Below, one piece after another: positions 1-10,747 of a stretch of 64,000 nucleotides of DNA (positions within the stretch are counted from its first letter, which is position 1; every line of letters begins with the position of its first letter). The notes beneath the pieces are model-generated. The model had not been told where the DNA came from and made no database searches. It saw nothing but the letters and a program-made list of their open reading frames with translations. Both the position numbers and the translations under genes were made by a program. This DNA is from Arachis hypogaea (taxonomy: Eukaryota > Streptophyta > Magnoliopsida > Fabales > Fabaceae), in NCBI RefSeq assembly GCF_003086295.3, contig NC_092051.1, forward strand, positions 66,961,772 to 67,025,771. Reading direction: 5' to 3'.

Positions 1-558
1 GAGCATGCATCTCTGAAAGGTTGCAGGCGCATTACACAGCCCAAAAGGCATCCTTCTGTAAGCAAATACTCCAGATGGACATGTGAATGCTGTTTTCTCT
101 TGATCCTGGGGATCTACTACAATTTGGTTGTAGCCTGAACAGCCATCCAAAAAGCAGTAATAATTATGACTTGCTAGTCTTTCTAGCATCTGGTCTATGA
201 ATGGTAAATGATCCTTTTTGGTGGCTGTATTGAGCCTTCTGTAATCAATACACATGCGCCACCCTGTAACTGTTCTTGTAGGAACCAGTTCATTTTTTTC
301 ATTATGAACCACTATCATGCCTCCCTTTTTAGGGACAACTTGAACAGGACTCACACAGGGGCTATCAGAAATAGGATAAATAATCCCAGCCTCCAGTAAT
401 TTGGTGACCTCTTTCTGCACCACTTCCTTCATTGCAGGATTTAGCCGCCTCTGTGGTTGAACCACTGGCTTAGCATTATCCTCCAATAAGATCTTGTGCA
501 TGCATCTAGCTGGGCTTATGCTCTTAAGGTCACTTATGGACCACCCAAGAGCTGTCTT
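1..558 (-). pseudogene. pol: Element A reverse transcriptase, N-terminal part
   Basis: Translated on the minus strand this continues the gag-protease frame past a TAG near 559 and gives the start of a Ty3/gypsy RT. The RMCIDYRRLN phrase is read near 230-270 and [17 protein letters not shown] follows toward the left edge. This part copies RNA into DNA in the element's particle; the catalytic FMDD region lies outside the window. It closely matches element Z at 62325-62900 but keeps the sequence intact at places where Z has stops. Confidence is high for family and orientation; the coding state beyond the left edge is unknown. Confidence 0.85.
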
Positions 559-1530
559 CTATGTCCTTAGCACTTGAATTAGTGCTTCCTCTTCCTGTGG
601 ATTTAAAGCGGAGCTTATGATCACTGGAAAAGTATCACCTTCTCCCAGAAATGCATATTTCAGGGATGGTGGTAATGGTTTGAGCTCGGGTTTAGGTGGT
701 TTTTCCTCTCCCTGAGGAAATTTCAGAGGCTCTTTCAATTCCTCTGAATCCTTTAGGTCAGGCGGAACATCTTTAAAAATGTTTTCCAGCTCTGATTCAA
801 GACTCTCAGCCATGTTGATCTCCTCCACCAGAGAGTCAATGAGATCAACTTTCATGCAGTCTTTTGGTGTGTCTGGATGCTGCATGGCATTAACAGCATT
901 CAACTTAAACTCATTCTCATTGACTCTCAGGGTTATTTCCCCCTGTTGGACGTCAATGAGAGTTCGTCCAGTTTCTAGGAAAGGTCTTCCTAGAATAAGA
1001 GTAGTACTCTTGTGCTCCTCCATTTCCCGCACAACAAAGTCAGTGGGAAAGGCGAATGGCCCAACCCTGACAATCATGTCCTCAATCACGCCTGATGGGT
1101 ATTTAATGGAGCCATCAGCAAGTTGGAGACATATCCGGGTTGGTTTAACTTCTTCAGTTAAACCAAGCTTTTTGATGGTGGATGTAGGTATTAGGTTGAT
1201 GCTTGCCCCAAGATCACATAGGGCTGTCTTGGTGCAATTACCCTCTAATATGCATGGTATCAAAAAGCTTCCGGGATCTTTAAGCTTTTTAGGAAAGTTT
1301 TTCAGAATGACTGCACTGCATTCTTCAGTGAGGAGAACTCTTTTAGTTTCTCTCCAATCCTTCTTATGACTTAGGATCTCTTTCATGAACTTGGCATAAG
1401 AAGGTATTTGCTCAAGTGCCTCTGCAAACGGAATCTTAATTTCAAGAGTCCTGAGATAATCTGCAAAGCGAGCAAATTGCTTATCCTGCTCCTCTTGGCG
1501 GAGTTTTTGAGGATAAGGTATCTTGGTTTT
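559..1530 (-). pseudogene. pol: Element A protease region (retropepsin) and flanking linker
   Basis: A 275-codon open stretch (1386-559), open upstream to 1530, encodes an aspartic protease domain. The active-site motif is CDLGASINLIP, with the Asp-Leu-Gly-Ala form common in Athila-type elements, and the second motif is LILGRPFL about 100 residues later. The C-terminal part is rich in Glu, Pro and Lys and is probably a linker before RT. The enzyme would cut the gag-pol precursor. A TAA at about 1531 separates it from gag, where element Z has a Tyr codon, and a TAG ends it before RT. Those breaks make it a pseudogene although the domain itself is uninterrupted. Confidence 0.88.
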
Positions 1531-2848
1531 TTATTCCTCAACCTTGGTTGCTGCAGGTTTTTTTTCTACAGAAATGGTTGAAGAAGCCTTTTTAGAGGGG
1601 TTGTCATCAGCACTTTTGTGTGTCTGATCCCTCACTGGCATTTGAGCACCATAGTTAGAAGCTGGAGTGACGTTAGACGCCAACTCCTCATCTGTTCCTG
1701 GCGTCTGAACGCCAGAACTGTGCTTCTTTTGGGCGTTTAACGCCAATTCCTTGCTTGTTTCTGGCGTTGAACGCCAGTCCTGAGCATGGTCTGGGCATTC
1801 AGCGCCAGCCATCCACCCAATTTCTGGCGTTTTAACGCCAGAATTATTTTTTTTCTGGGCTCTTGCTGTCCTCAGATGGATTTTGGGTGGTTTGCTCATT
1901 TCTTGGCTTCCTGCTGCCTTGAGGTGGGGTATTTAATGTTTTCCCACTTCTTAATTAAACTGCTTGGCATTCTTCTGTTATTTGTTTTGACAGCTGCTGC
2001 TTTGTTTGCTTCAATTGTTCTTCCATATTTATATTAGCCATCCTTGTCTCTTGTAGTCTATTTTTGAATTTGGCTAACTGCTGTGTTAGAAAGTCCAATT
2101 GCTGATTGAATTCAGTAGCTTGTTCAGCAGGACTGAGTTCAGTAGTCACTGTTTTAGCCTCTTCTTTCATGGAAAATTTGCTGCTTAGGTACAGATGCTG
2201 ATTTCTGGCAACTGTATCAATGAGCTCTTGAGCTTCTTCAATTGTCTTTCTCATGTGGATAGATCCACCAGCTGAGTAGTCTAGAGAGATCTGAGCTCTT
2301 TTTGTAAGCACATAATAGAAGATGTCTAACTGAACCCACTCCGAAAACATTTCAGAAGGGCATTTTCTTAGCATCTCTATGTATCTCTCCCAGGCATCAT
2401 AAAGAGATTCATTATCTCCTTGTTTAAAGCCTTGGATGTCCAACCTTAGCTATGTCATCCGTTTTGGAGGAAAGTATTGATTCAGGAATTTTTCTGTCAG
2501 CTGTTTCCATGTCTTTATGCTGGCCTTAGGTTGGTTATTTAACCACCTCTTAGCTTGGTCTTTTACAGCAAATGGGAACAGTAATAATCTGTAGACATCC
2601 TGATCTACTTTCTTATCATGTACTGTGTCAGCAATTTGTAAAAACTGTGCCAGAAACTCTGTAGGTTCTTCCTGTGGGAGACCGGAATACTGGCAACTTT
2701 GCTGCACCATGATAATGAGCTGAGGATTCAACTCAAAGCTACTGACTCCAATGGAGGGTATGCAGATACTACTCCCATATGAAGCAGTAGAGGGGTTAGC
2801 ATATGACCCCAGAGTCCTTCTGGACTGTTCATTTCCACTTAGATCAAT
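1531..2848 (-). pseudogene. gag: Element A gag
   Basis: The frame begins with the same residues as Z gag, but the start codon has become ATT (2848-2846), so initiation is lost. The capsid-like core has the retrotransposon gag signature, seen as KRWLNNQPKASIKTWKQLTE, then ESLYDAWERY and EMFSEWVQLDIFYYVL. A heptad-like Gln and Lys rich stretch around 2080-1960 is a likely coiled coil. In-frame stops lie at about 2452-2450 (TAG where Z has CAG), just after 1958 (TAA where Z has CAA) and 1531. The linker from 1850 to 1678 is built from the palindrome array listed separately. Gag would form the particle shell; this copy cannot make a full protein. Confidence 0.88.
1678..1850. repeat. Array of CTGGCGTT-N-AACGCCAG palindromes inside gag
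   Basis: About six copies of a palindrome near CTGGCGTT-N-AACGCCAG, some degenerate, spaced about 30-33 bases apart. They lie in the coding linker between the gag core and protease. The spacing stays in frame, so the array encodes a weak peptide repeat of 10-11 residues. The same palindrome occurs in the LTR of this element, in element F outside any gene (16600-16830) and in Z gag (61054-61200). Confidence 0.85.
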
Positions 2849-3530
2849 GATGGAGAAAGGGAGATAATGTAAAATAGAGAAGAAATATTTTTATTTATTT
2901 AATTATTTATTTATTTCGATAATAAAATAAATTAAAATAAAATAAATAAAAATGGGTGAAGATTTTCGAAAAAATGAGGAGAGAGAAAGTAGTTAGGAAG
3001 TTTTGAAAAAGATATGAAATTTTTTTTAAAAGGGTTTTAAATTTTGAAATAGAAAAAATCTGAATTTTAAGATTGATTTTCAAAAAATTACTTTAAAATA
3101 GAGGGAGAAAATATTTTTGAATTTAATGAGGAAAGAGAAAAACAATAAAATAACACAAGATCTAAAATGTTTAGATCTAATGCTCCTTGTTTTTGAAAAT
3201 TTGGAAGGGAAAACACCATGAAACACCAAACTTAAAAATTTTAAGATCAAGACACAGGGAAAACTCAAGAACGCCTTGAAGACTCACAAGAACAACAAGA
3301 ACATGAAGAAGGAACACCAAACTTAAAATTTTTAGAAAACCAAACTAAAATTTTCGAAAAACAAAGGAAAATCAACAAGAAATCACCAAACTTAAAGTTT
3401 GGCACAAGATTTAATAGAAAAATTATTTTTGAAAAGAAGATTTTGAAAAGAAAATAAAAGACTCTGACCCAAAAGACAAAAATTTCCTAATCTAAGCAAC
3501 AAGATTCACCGTCAGTTGTTCAAACTCAAA
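2849..3530 (-). other. Element A leader between primer site and gag, no gene
   Basis: AT-rich untranslated leader. It holds several copies of the word AAGTTTGGTGTT (on the minus strand, near 3385, 3310 and 3228) that resemble the polypurine tract region of elements F and J. I see no convincing coding region; the short ORF at 3080-3268 is low complexity. Confidence 0.7.
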
Positions 3531-3550
3531 CAATCCCCAGCAACGGCGCA
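3531..3550 (-). other. Element A primer binding site, tRNA-Asp type
   Basis: On the minus strand this reads as a near match to the complement of the 3' end of plant tRNA-Asp (TGGCGCCGTTGCCGGGGA). One C is missing and one base is changed. It lies 6 bases inside the LTR end. Confidence 0.8.
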
Positions 3551-3556
3551 AAAACT

Positions 3557-5061
3557 TGGTGCACGAAATTGTAACCAGCAAGTGCACTGGGTCGTCCAAG
3601 TAATACCTTACGTGAGTAAGGGTCGATCCCACGGAGATTGTTGGCTTGAAGCAAGCTATGGTTATCTCGTAACTCTTAGTCAGGATATAATATCAATAAT
3701 AATTTTTAATTTTAATTGTAAAAAGTAAAAAGGGCAGAACACAAATTATACTTGTATGCAGTAATGGAGAATATGTTGGAGTTTTGGAGATGCTTTGTCT
3801 TCTTAAATTCTGCTTTCCTCTATTTTCTGATTCATGCACGCACGTTCTCCTATGGCAAGCTGTGTGTTGGTGGATCACCGTTGTCAATGGCTACCATCCA
3901 TCCTTCCAGTGAAAAGGGTCCAGGTGCGCTGTCACTGCACGGCAAATCATCTGCAGGTTCTCAATCGTACCGGAATAGGATTTACTATCCTTTTGCGTCT
4001 GTCACTACGCCCAGCACTCGCGAGTTTGAAGCTCGTCACAGTCATTCAATCCCTGAATCCTACTCGGAATACCACAGACAAGGTTTAGACTTTCCGGATT
4101 CTCTTGAATGCTGCCATCAATCTAGCTTATACCACGAAGATTCTAATTAAGAGATCCAAGAGATATTCATTCATTCTACGGTGGAACGGAAGTGGTTGTC
4201 AGGCACGCGTTCGTGGGGGAATGATGATGATTGTCACGTTCATCACATTCATGTTGAAGTGCGAATGGATATCTTAGATAGGAACACACATGTTTGAATG
4301 GAAAACAGAAATACTTGCATTAATTCATCGAGACACAGCAGAGCTCCTCACCCCCAACAATGGAGTTTAGAAACTCATGTTGTCAAAGAGTACAAAGTTC
4401 AGATCTAAAATGTCATAAGATACAAAATAAATCTCTAAAAGTTTTTTAAATACTAAACTAGTAACCTAGGTTTACAGAAAATGAGTAAACTATGATAGAT
4501 AGTGCAGAAATCCACTTCTGGGACCCACTTGGTATGTGCTGGGACTGAGACTAAAGCTTCTCACGTGCCTGGGCTGTTTTGGGCATTCAACGCCAGGCTG
4601 TAACCTGTTTCTGGCGTTGAACTCCAACTTGTAACGTGTTTCTGGCGCTGGACGCCAGACTGCAACATGGAACTGGCGTTGAACGCCAGTTTACGTCGTC
4701 TATCCTTGAGCAAAATATAGACTATTATATATTGATGGAAAGCCCTGGATGTCTACTTTCCAACACAATTGGAAGCGCGTCAATTGGACTCTTGTAGCTC
4801 CAGAAATTCCATTCCGAGTGCAGAGAGGTCAGGATCCAATAGCATCAGCAGTCCTTTTTCAGCCTGAATCAGATTTTTGCTCAGCTCCCTCAATTTCAGT
4901 CAGAAAATACCTGAAATTATAGAAAAATACACAAACTCATAGTAAAGTCCAGAAATATGAATTTTTCTAGAAACTAATGAAAATAAACTAAAAACTAACT
5001 AAAACATACTAAAAACTATATGAAATTAACCCCAAAAAGCGTATAAAATATCCGCTCATCA
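3557..5061 (-). repeat. Element A 5' LTR
   Basis: 1505 bases. On the minus strand it begins TGATGAGCGG at 5061 and ends GTGCACCA at 3557. It carries the hairpin GGAAAG...CTTTCC (4737-4761) next to a TATATA run, then the CTGGCGTT-N-AACGCCAG array (about 4575-4692), and near its end the hairpin CCTTAC-GTGA-GTAAGG (near 3610-3626) in a block shared with other LTRs. Closely related LTRs are at 13054-14680, 27910-29547 and 57722-59257. Short ORFs inside it are not genes. Confidence 0.92.
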
Positions 5062-6344
5062 CCAGTCCTGACCTCTCGGTACTAAAGTAATCATAACCTG
5101 AAGTTGAAGTGTGTGTACGCACACAATTTATGCATACATAAGTTGAAGTGTGCGTACGCACACAATTTATGCATACGCAGAGGTCAGAAAATAGCAACTG
5201 GGTCCGCACAGGTCCTGACATATGAGCTCATTAATTGCAAACCGTTGGGGGCGATTTCTGGGCCCCCAAAATCCAATCCAAGTCATTTCTGAAGCTATTT
5301 CAAGCCAAATTGAAGAGGGATGAAGGGGGGGAGCACTTGGTTTATATTTTTACATGTTTTAGTTAGTTTTCTAGAGAGAGAAGCTCCCCCTTCTCTCTAG
5401 AATTAGGGTTTTTATCTTTATTCTCTCTTTAATTTCTCTCTTTAATTCTTATTTAATTGTAGTTTCATTTATATTTTCTTGTGCTACTGCCTTTACTCTC
5501 TTTGTTTCCTTTGTTAATTTCTCTTTTATCATTTTAGTTGTATGAACACACTTGTCGCTTTTAATTTACATTTAACGCAATTTATGCTTTCATGTCCTTT
5601 ATTGCTTTATTGAGTTGCTATCTTTACTTTCTTTGCTTGGTAGTTGTAGAATTTATTTTTCTTGTTATTTTACCATGCTTTATGTTCATGCCTCCCAAGT
5701 GTTTGATAAAATGTTTGGGTTGGCTTTAGCTTAGTTTTTCACACTCTTGGTTTGGAATTGGGTAATTAGGTGAACTTAAGTCATAGATGTCCATTCGATA
5801 TTGTGATTAGGATTATTAATTGGTTTGGTTTCCATTAACGCTAGTCTTTCACTACGTTAATTAATGAGTTGATTAGGACTTGTGGATTGAGATAAATTAT
5901 GCCCTTTTTACTTATTCTCGATGTTAGGATAGACTAATTGGGATCAATTCTTAGCAATTATCATGTTTGTGGTTTATGATTATGATAGGAATCCTTAATT
6001 CCCAATCCTTGCCAAGAGTTCCTCCTTTTTGTCATTTGAATCCCATTTTTGATATTGCTTGCTTTGAGTTTTAATTCCTTGCATGCTTATTCACTTTCTT
6101 GCCTTCTAATTTTCTTGTCACTTGCAATTAAAACCCCCTTGCTTTCCTCAGAGCCAATAATATGACACTTAATTGCAATTCCTAGGGAGAAAGACCCGGG
6201 AGTTTAAATACTCTTGGTTATTTGATTTGAATTGTGACTATCTTTATTTTAAACTTTGATTGTGAGAGTTCAATGCTGGTTTGGACTATGCTATTAACGA
6301 AGTGATTCTTATTTTGATTGATTATAAACCGACAATAATTCTCA
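5062..6344 (+). repeat. LTR of element I, left part lost to element A insertion
   Basis: Plus-oriented LTR of the same broad family as elements C, D and E. It starts mid-LTR at the insertion point of A and ends near ATTCTCA at 6344. It has palindromes of the form TGTGCGTACGCACA at 5112-5180 and a long hairpin CTAGAGAGAGAAG...CTTCTCTCTAG (5371-5400) preceded by a TATATTTT run. No primer site follows, so it is either a 3' LTR or a solo LTR. It sits inside LTR H. The exact right end is uncertain by a few bases. Confidence 0.75.
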
Positions 6345-7316
6345 CATAATAGGCATTCCTAAATTACAAATGAAATTGAAATTCAAAGCAAATTACAGTT
6401 AAATGAAAATGCTATTCTAACTGTTTCTTGTGCCTTTAAGTGATGTCAATGGGCTCTGCTTGATTTAAAATGTTCAATGGGCTTGGAATAAGATAAATTG
6501 AGCCAAATTTGCACTTCCAGGAGAGCGTAGTGTTCATTAAGTGACCGGAACGCTTTTACATCCACGTGTACGCGTTCTCTGCGCGTGCGCGTCCTTTTTG
6601 CGTTTTGGGCCATCCACGCGTACGCGTCCCTCACGCTTACGCGTTCTTTGGCAATTTGGCACATCGATGCGTACGCGCCATGTACGCGTGTGCGTCCTTT
6701 ACAGCGTTCTCTAAATGAGCGTAGCGTTCTTCAATTGAGCGCTCCCCACGCGTACGCATCCTCTATACATACGCGTGGGTCTTCAAACATGCTACTGCTA
6801 CGCTGTCGTTCAGCCCACGCTTGCGCATCCTTCTTCAGGTAAGTCACACCCATGCGTACGTGTCATGCACGCATACGTGTGGTTATCCAGGGTGGCAGTT
6901 TCGGCGCGTGCACGTCATGTACGCGTGCGCGTGTGTGTCAAAACTCCATTCCAAAATTTGAAATTGCCCGAAAATGCTCCTTTAGTTAACTTAGCATTCT
7001 CTTGGCAAATGAGCGCTGATTGTGAAAAAAAAAACACGCTTCCTTGATTTAGTCATGGGCCATGCTTTTAAAAGCGTGGCCTAAGGCTCTAAAGTGTGCC
7101 TAAACTACAAAATGTGCCCCAAAATTCTGTTTTCTCCTTTTTAGCTTATTTTGTACTTTTTTGCTTATTTTTCTTCTTATTTCCTACAAAGTTTATAAAA
7201 TCAAAAGATCAAAGAAATTTAGCATTTAAGCACAAAAGCATTCAATATTTAAGCACTAATCATCAATTTCTTGTATGAAAAAGCATAGAAAAACATGACA
7301 TGATGACATGTCATCA
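6345..7316 (-). repeat. LTR H, minus orientation, truncated by LTR I
   Basis: From 7316 leftwards on the minus strand it begins TGATGACATGTCATCA and matches solo LTR G (8439 onward) read the other way, including the GCCACGCTTTTAAAAGCGTGG palindrome region. It contains degenerate ACGCGTACGCGT palindromes (6555-6945). The match to G stops at the TATA region (G 9992), where LTR I is inserted. It lies in the protease region of element B; bases 7317-7321 (ccgag) would be one copy of its target repeat. Confidence 0.8.
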
Positions 7317-8438
7317 CCGAGCGTATCCGAACAGCTTGTTCGGACATGGAGACACCCCGATCCAACCACTAGGATACATCTCCCTGCATACAACCTTTGG
7401 GAAAGGAACTCTGTCCAGGACGTTGAGCATAGACTATATTGTAGTTGACGTGAGCTCGGCCTACAATGCGTTAATAGGTCGGACAACGTTAAACCAGCTC
7501 GCCGCCGTGGTCCCCACTCCACACCTATTCATGAAATTTCCCACTCCGGAAGGGATCGCTACCATAAAAGGAGATCAGATACTCGTGTGACATTGTTACA
7601 ACGAAAGTCTGAACCTTAAAGGAGACCCCAGAGGAAAAGAAACAAACACTATAGAACTCGGGGGAATCCGAGCTCGCAAAGAACTCTGCCCTCAGCCAGA
7701 AGGCGAGACTCAAGAAGTTCAAATTGGAGGCCATCCAAGTAAAACAACAAATATAGGAGCAAATCTGAGAGAAGACTTAAAGAAGCTGCTAATAAAGCTC
7801 CTAAAAGATAACTCCGATCTCTTTGCATGGAAGGCCGCCGACATGCCTGGTATTGATCCCGGACTAATCTGCTACAAGTTAGCCGTATATCTAGGGTCCC
7901 GGCCAGTATAGCAAAAACGTAGGCAGCTCGGCCTAGAAAGGTCGCAAGCTGTAGAGGAGCAGGAACAGGCCTTGTTGGAAGCAGGGTTCATAAGGGAGGT
8001 AAAATATCCATCATGGCTAGCCAATGTGGTGTTGGTCAAAAAGTCAAATGGGAAGTGGCGGATGTGCACCGATTACACCAACCTCAACAAAGCATGCCCA
8101 AAAGATCCCTACCCACTCCCGAACATTGATAAATTAGTCGATGCTTCGTCGGGCTATCATTACCTCTCCTTCATGGATGCTTACTCAGGATACAACCAAA
8201 TCCCAATGTATCAACCCGACCAAGAGAAAACATCGTTCCTAACCCCAAAGGCAAACTATTGCTATATAGTTATGCCCTTCGGACTTAAGAATGAAGGGAC
8301 TACCTATCAAAGACTGATGAACAAAGTCTTTGCTGACCATATCGGAAAGCTAATGGAGGTCTATGTAGACGACATGCTGGTAAAAATACAAAGTGAGGAA
8401 TTGTTGTTATCCGACCTCATTAAAGTGTTCGACACCAT
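7317..8438 (+). pseudogene. pol: Element B protease end and reverse transcriptase N-terminal half
   Basis: The first part (to the TGA at 7588) shows the end of a retropepsin: DVSSAYNALIGRTTLNQL followed by TPHLFMKFPTPEG, a Tat-type sequence. RT follows in the same frame after a second stop at 7909: KSNGKWRMCTDYTNLNKACP, DAYSGYNQIPM, and the catalytic YVDDMLVK near 8360. The finger and palm parts of RT are therefore present. The frame is broken at 8438 by solo LTR G and resumes at 10748. LTR H cuts off the left end. Assignment to the Tat lineage rests on these motifs together with the second RNase H. Confidence 0.9.
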
Positions 8439-10747
8439 TTATGACATGTCATCATTTCATGTTTTTCTATGCTTTTTCATACAAGAAATTGATTATTAGT
8501 GCTCAAATATTGTATTCTTTTGTGCTTAAATGGTATATTTCTTTGATCTTTTGATTTTATAAACTTTGTAGGAAATAAGAAGAAAAGGAAGCAAAAAAGG
8601 CACAAAATAAGCTAAAAAGAAGAAAAGAGGAATTTTGGACACGCTTTGAAGATTCAACACGCTTTGGAACCTTAGGCCACGCTTTTAAAAGCGTGGCCCA
8701 TGACCATGAAGCCATGGCATGATAATGCGTTATGCATGCATTTAAAGCCAATGAACCATGGCGTTCATTAAGTGGCATTATTAACAAAGCATGCATGCAT
8801 TTAATTGAGAATGAATTAAATGAATGCTACATTGGCTTTATTAATTAAAATACAATGAAAGCATGCATGAACTTTAATTAATAATGTCAATTGGAAATGA
8901 AACCAAGCTTCACGTTAATTGGCATTATTGATTGATAAGGCGTTAAATGCATGCATGAAACCTTTATTAAGTAATGCCATGAACCAAGGGGTTAAAGGAA
9001 TGACGCTTACGTTAGGAAAATGGCATTACTAATGAAAGCATCAGTGTTCATTAGAAAGGGAGCGCTCACCAAAGGCAACGTAGCGCTCAATTAAGGGAGC
9101 GTTGGCGTACCAGGCAAGTTAGGCAGCAAGCGTTCAAAGCTAGCCTTCATAAAAGGGAGCGCTACATTTAATTTTGTCCAATTTTTCGGGCTTTTCTTTA
9201 AGCCTTGTAATAGCATGACCATGCCTCCTTCAAAGGGCCATAACTTGAGCTACAGATGTCCAATTGATGCACTTCCAGTTGCGTTGGAAAGCTGACATTC
9301 AGAGTTTCCAACGATATATAGCAATCTATATTTGGCATGACATTGATGCACAAGTGATTGGAATCTTTAAGGCCCAAAAACCAACCAAGCAGTGCTCTCA
9401 CCAAGGCTCGATGATGGGCACCAAGAGGAAAGCAATGAGCGCTCAACAATAGCGCTTAAACAAAGCCAGCGCTCAATTGAAGAGAGCGCTATGTTCAAAC
9501 ATTTGAACGTTTTTGGGCCCCCAACAAAAGAAAAGCAAGGTGCGACACTCATAAAGGAAGCAGCCAAGGTTCGAAGAGGGAAACCAAGGCAAGCAAGGGA
9601 GCCCTACGTTCACACACTTAACTGAGCGCTGCAACATGAGGAAATTGCTAGTCAAAGTGAAATAGCCAAGGCTCGAAGAGGGAAACCAGCGCAGCATGTG
9701 AGCGCTACATTGCATCTCTTCACTGAGCGCTATGGGCAAGGAGGCTTGGCATGAGGGAGGCACACAAGGCAAGTGAGCGCAACGCTCACTAACTCAACAG
9801 AGTACTCCACTAGAACCTCACCAACCAACCCTGACCCATGCCACTTGAACCAAGCCATCCGGATCTACTCTTCTTCAAATCCAAAGCAAGCAAAGCCCAT
9901 TAACATCACTCAAAGGCACAAGGATCATTTAGATTAGGAATTTCATTTAATTGTAATTTGTTTTTAATTTCAATTTCATTTTGCAAAATCCTATATAAAG
10001 GCATCAGTTTTATTTCAAAAGAAGGCTGGCTCTAATAGAGAGCAATAGGAGTAGGATTAGAATTAGAATAGAAGGCATCTCTTCTTGAAACACTTTAAAT
10101 TTTCTGCACTTTTATTTTTCAGTATTGGATTTATGAAATTTCAGTTTCTGCAACCTTTTGCTACAATTTCTTCCTCTGCAATTTCCTTTCTGTTTTAATC
10201 GAGAGAGCAATTGAGCTCTTGGCTTTCTTTCCTTTTTGCTATTTCATTGAAATTGAGATTTCAGATCTAAGTGTTCTTGAGCTTGATTTACTCTTCTGCA
10301 TATTTACATTATGTAACTTTACAATTGAGCTTGCTATAAATCTAAATTTACTTTCCTGCAATTAAATCTTTCTGCAAGTGTTCTGAGTTATGATCTATTG
10401 CTTTCTTTAATTTCCAGCACCCAGCCCTCTTTACTTTTCATTCAATTTACCTTTCTTGTCATTTAAGATTTTTCCAATTTACTTTTCTTGCTCTTTAAGC
10501 TTCTGCCAATTTAAGCTTCTGTCCACTTTACTTTCTGCAATTTACAATTCATTGCAATTTACATTCTCTTGCTTCAATTTCACTCAATTCACCAATGTTA
10601 GCTTGACTAAACTAATCACCCACTAAAGTTGCTTGATCCATCAATCCCTGTGGGATCGACCTCACTCTAAGTGAGTTTTACTACTTGATGCGACCCGGTA
10701 CACTTGTCGGTGAATTTTGGTGTTGGAATTCTATTTTCCACCCATTA
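8439..10747 (+). mobile_element. Solo LTR G, 2309 bases, target repeat accat
   Basis: Begins TTATGACATGTCATCA and ends CCCATTA. Both ends are one base from the family form TGATGACATGTCATCA...CCATCA seen in H and J. The five-base repeat accat flanks it exactly (8434-8438 and 10748-10752), and the RT of element B reads on across the gap. No internal region is present, so this is a solo LTR left by LTR-LTR recombination. It contains the TTGGAAA...TTTCCAA hairpin (9284-9311) before a TATATA run, many AGCGCT palindromes (9055-9785), and an end block ending in the CTCACT-CTA-AGTGAG hairpin near 10660. Confidence 0.92.
9992..9999 (+). promoter_or_regulatory. TATA box of LTR G
   Basis: TATATAAA inside CCTATATAAAGG is a strong plant TATA element. 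Transcription of the original element would start roughly 30 bases downstream, marking the U3/R boundary. LTR H is disrupted at the matching spot. Confidence 0.7.

Larger units (their letters stand above)
1..5061 (-). mobile_element. Element A: Athila-lineage Ty3/gypsy element, 5' part
   Basis: Read on the minus strand this is LTR (5061-3557), tRNA-Asp primer site, AT-rich leader, gag, protease and the start of RT, running off the left edge. Protein sequence and order match element Z at the other end of the window, and RT phrases in Z place the family in the Athila lineage. The coding frame holds several stops, so this copy is dead. It was inserted into the LTR of element I: the sequence right of 5061 is mid-LTR. 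The flanking five bases ccagt (5062-5066) would be its target repeat, but the other copy is outside the window. A and Z have opposite orientation and are separate copies. Confidence 0.9.

Noticed and set aside
3834..4150. ORFs inside the LTRs of A, F and Z (also 13462-13707, 28318-28774, 58697-58933)
   Set aside because: They recur only because the LTR recurs, their frames differ among copies, and they lie in the U5 or R region.
6446..7047. Arg/Ala/Tyr-rich ORFs in H, E, C and D LTRs (also 34574-34925, 41278-41657, 50181-50543, 52699-53097)
   Set aside because: Shadows of ACGCGTACGCGT palindromes, which are open in several frames and on both strands.
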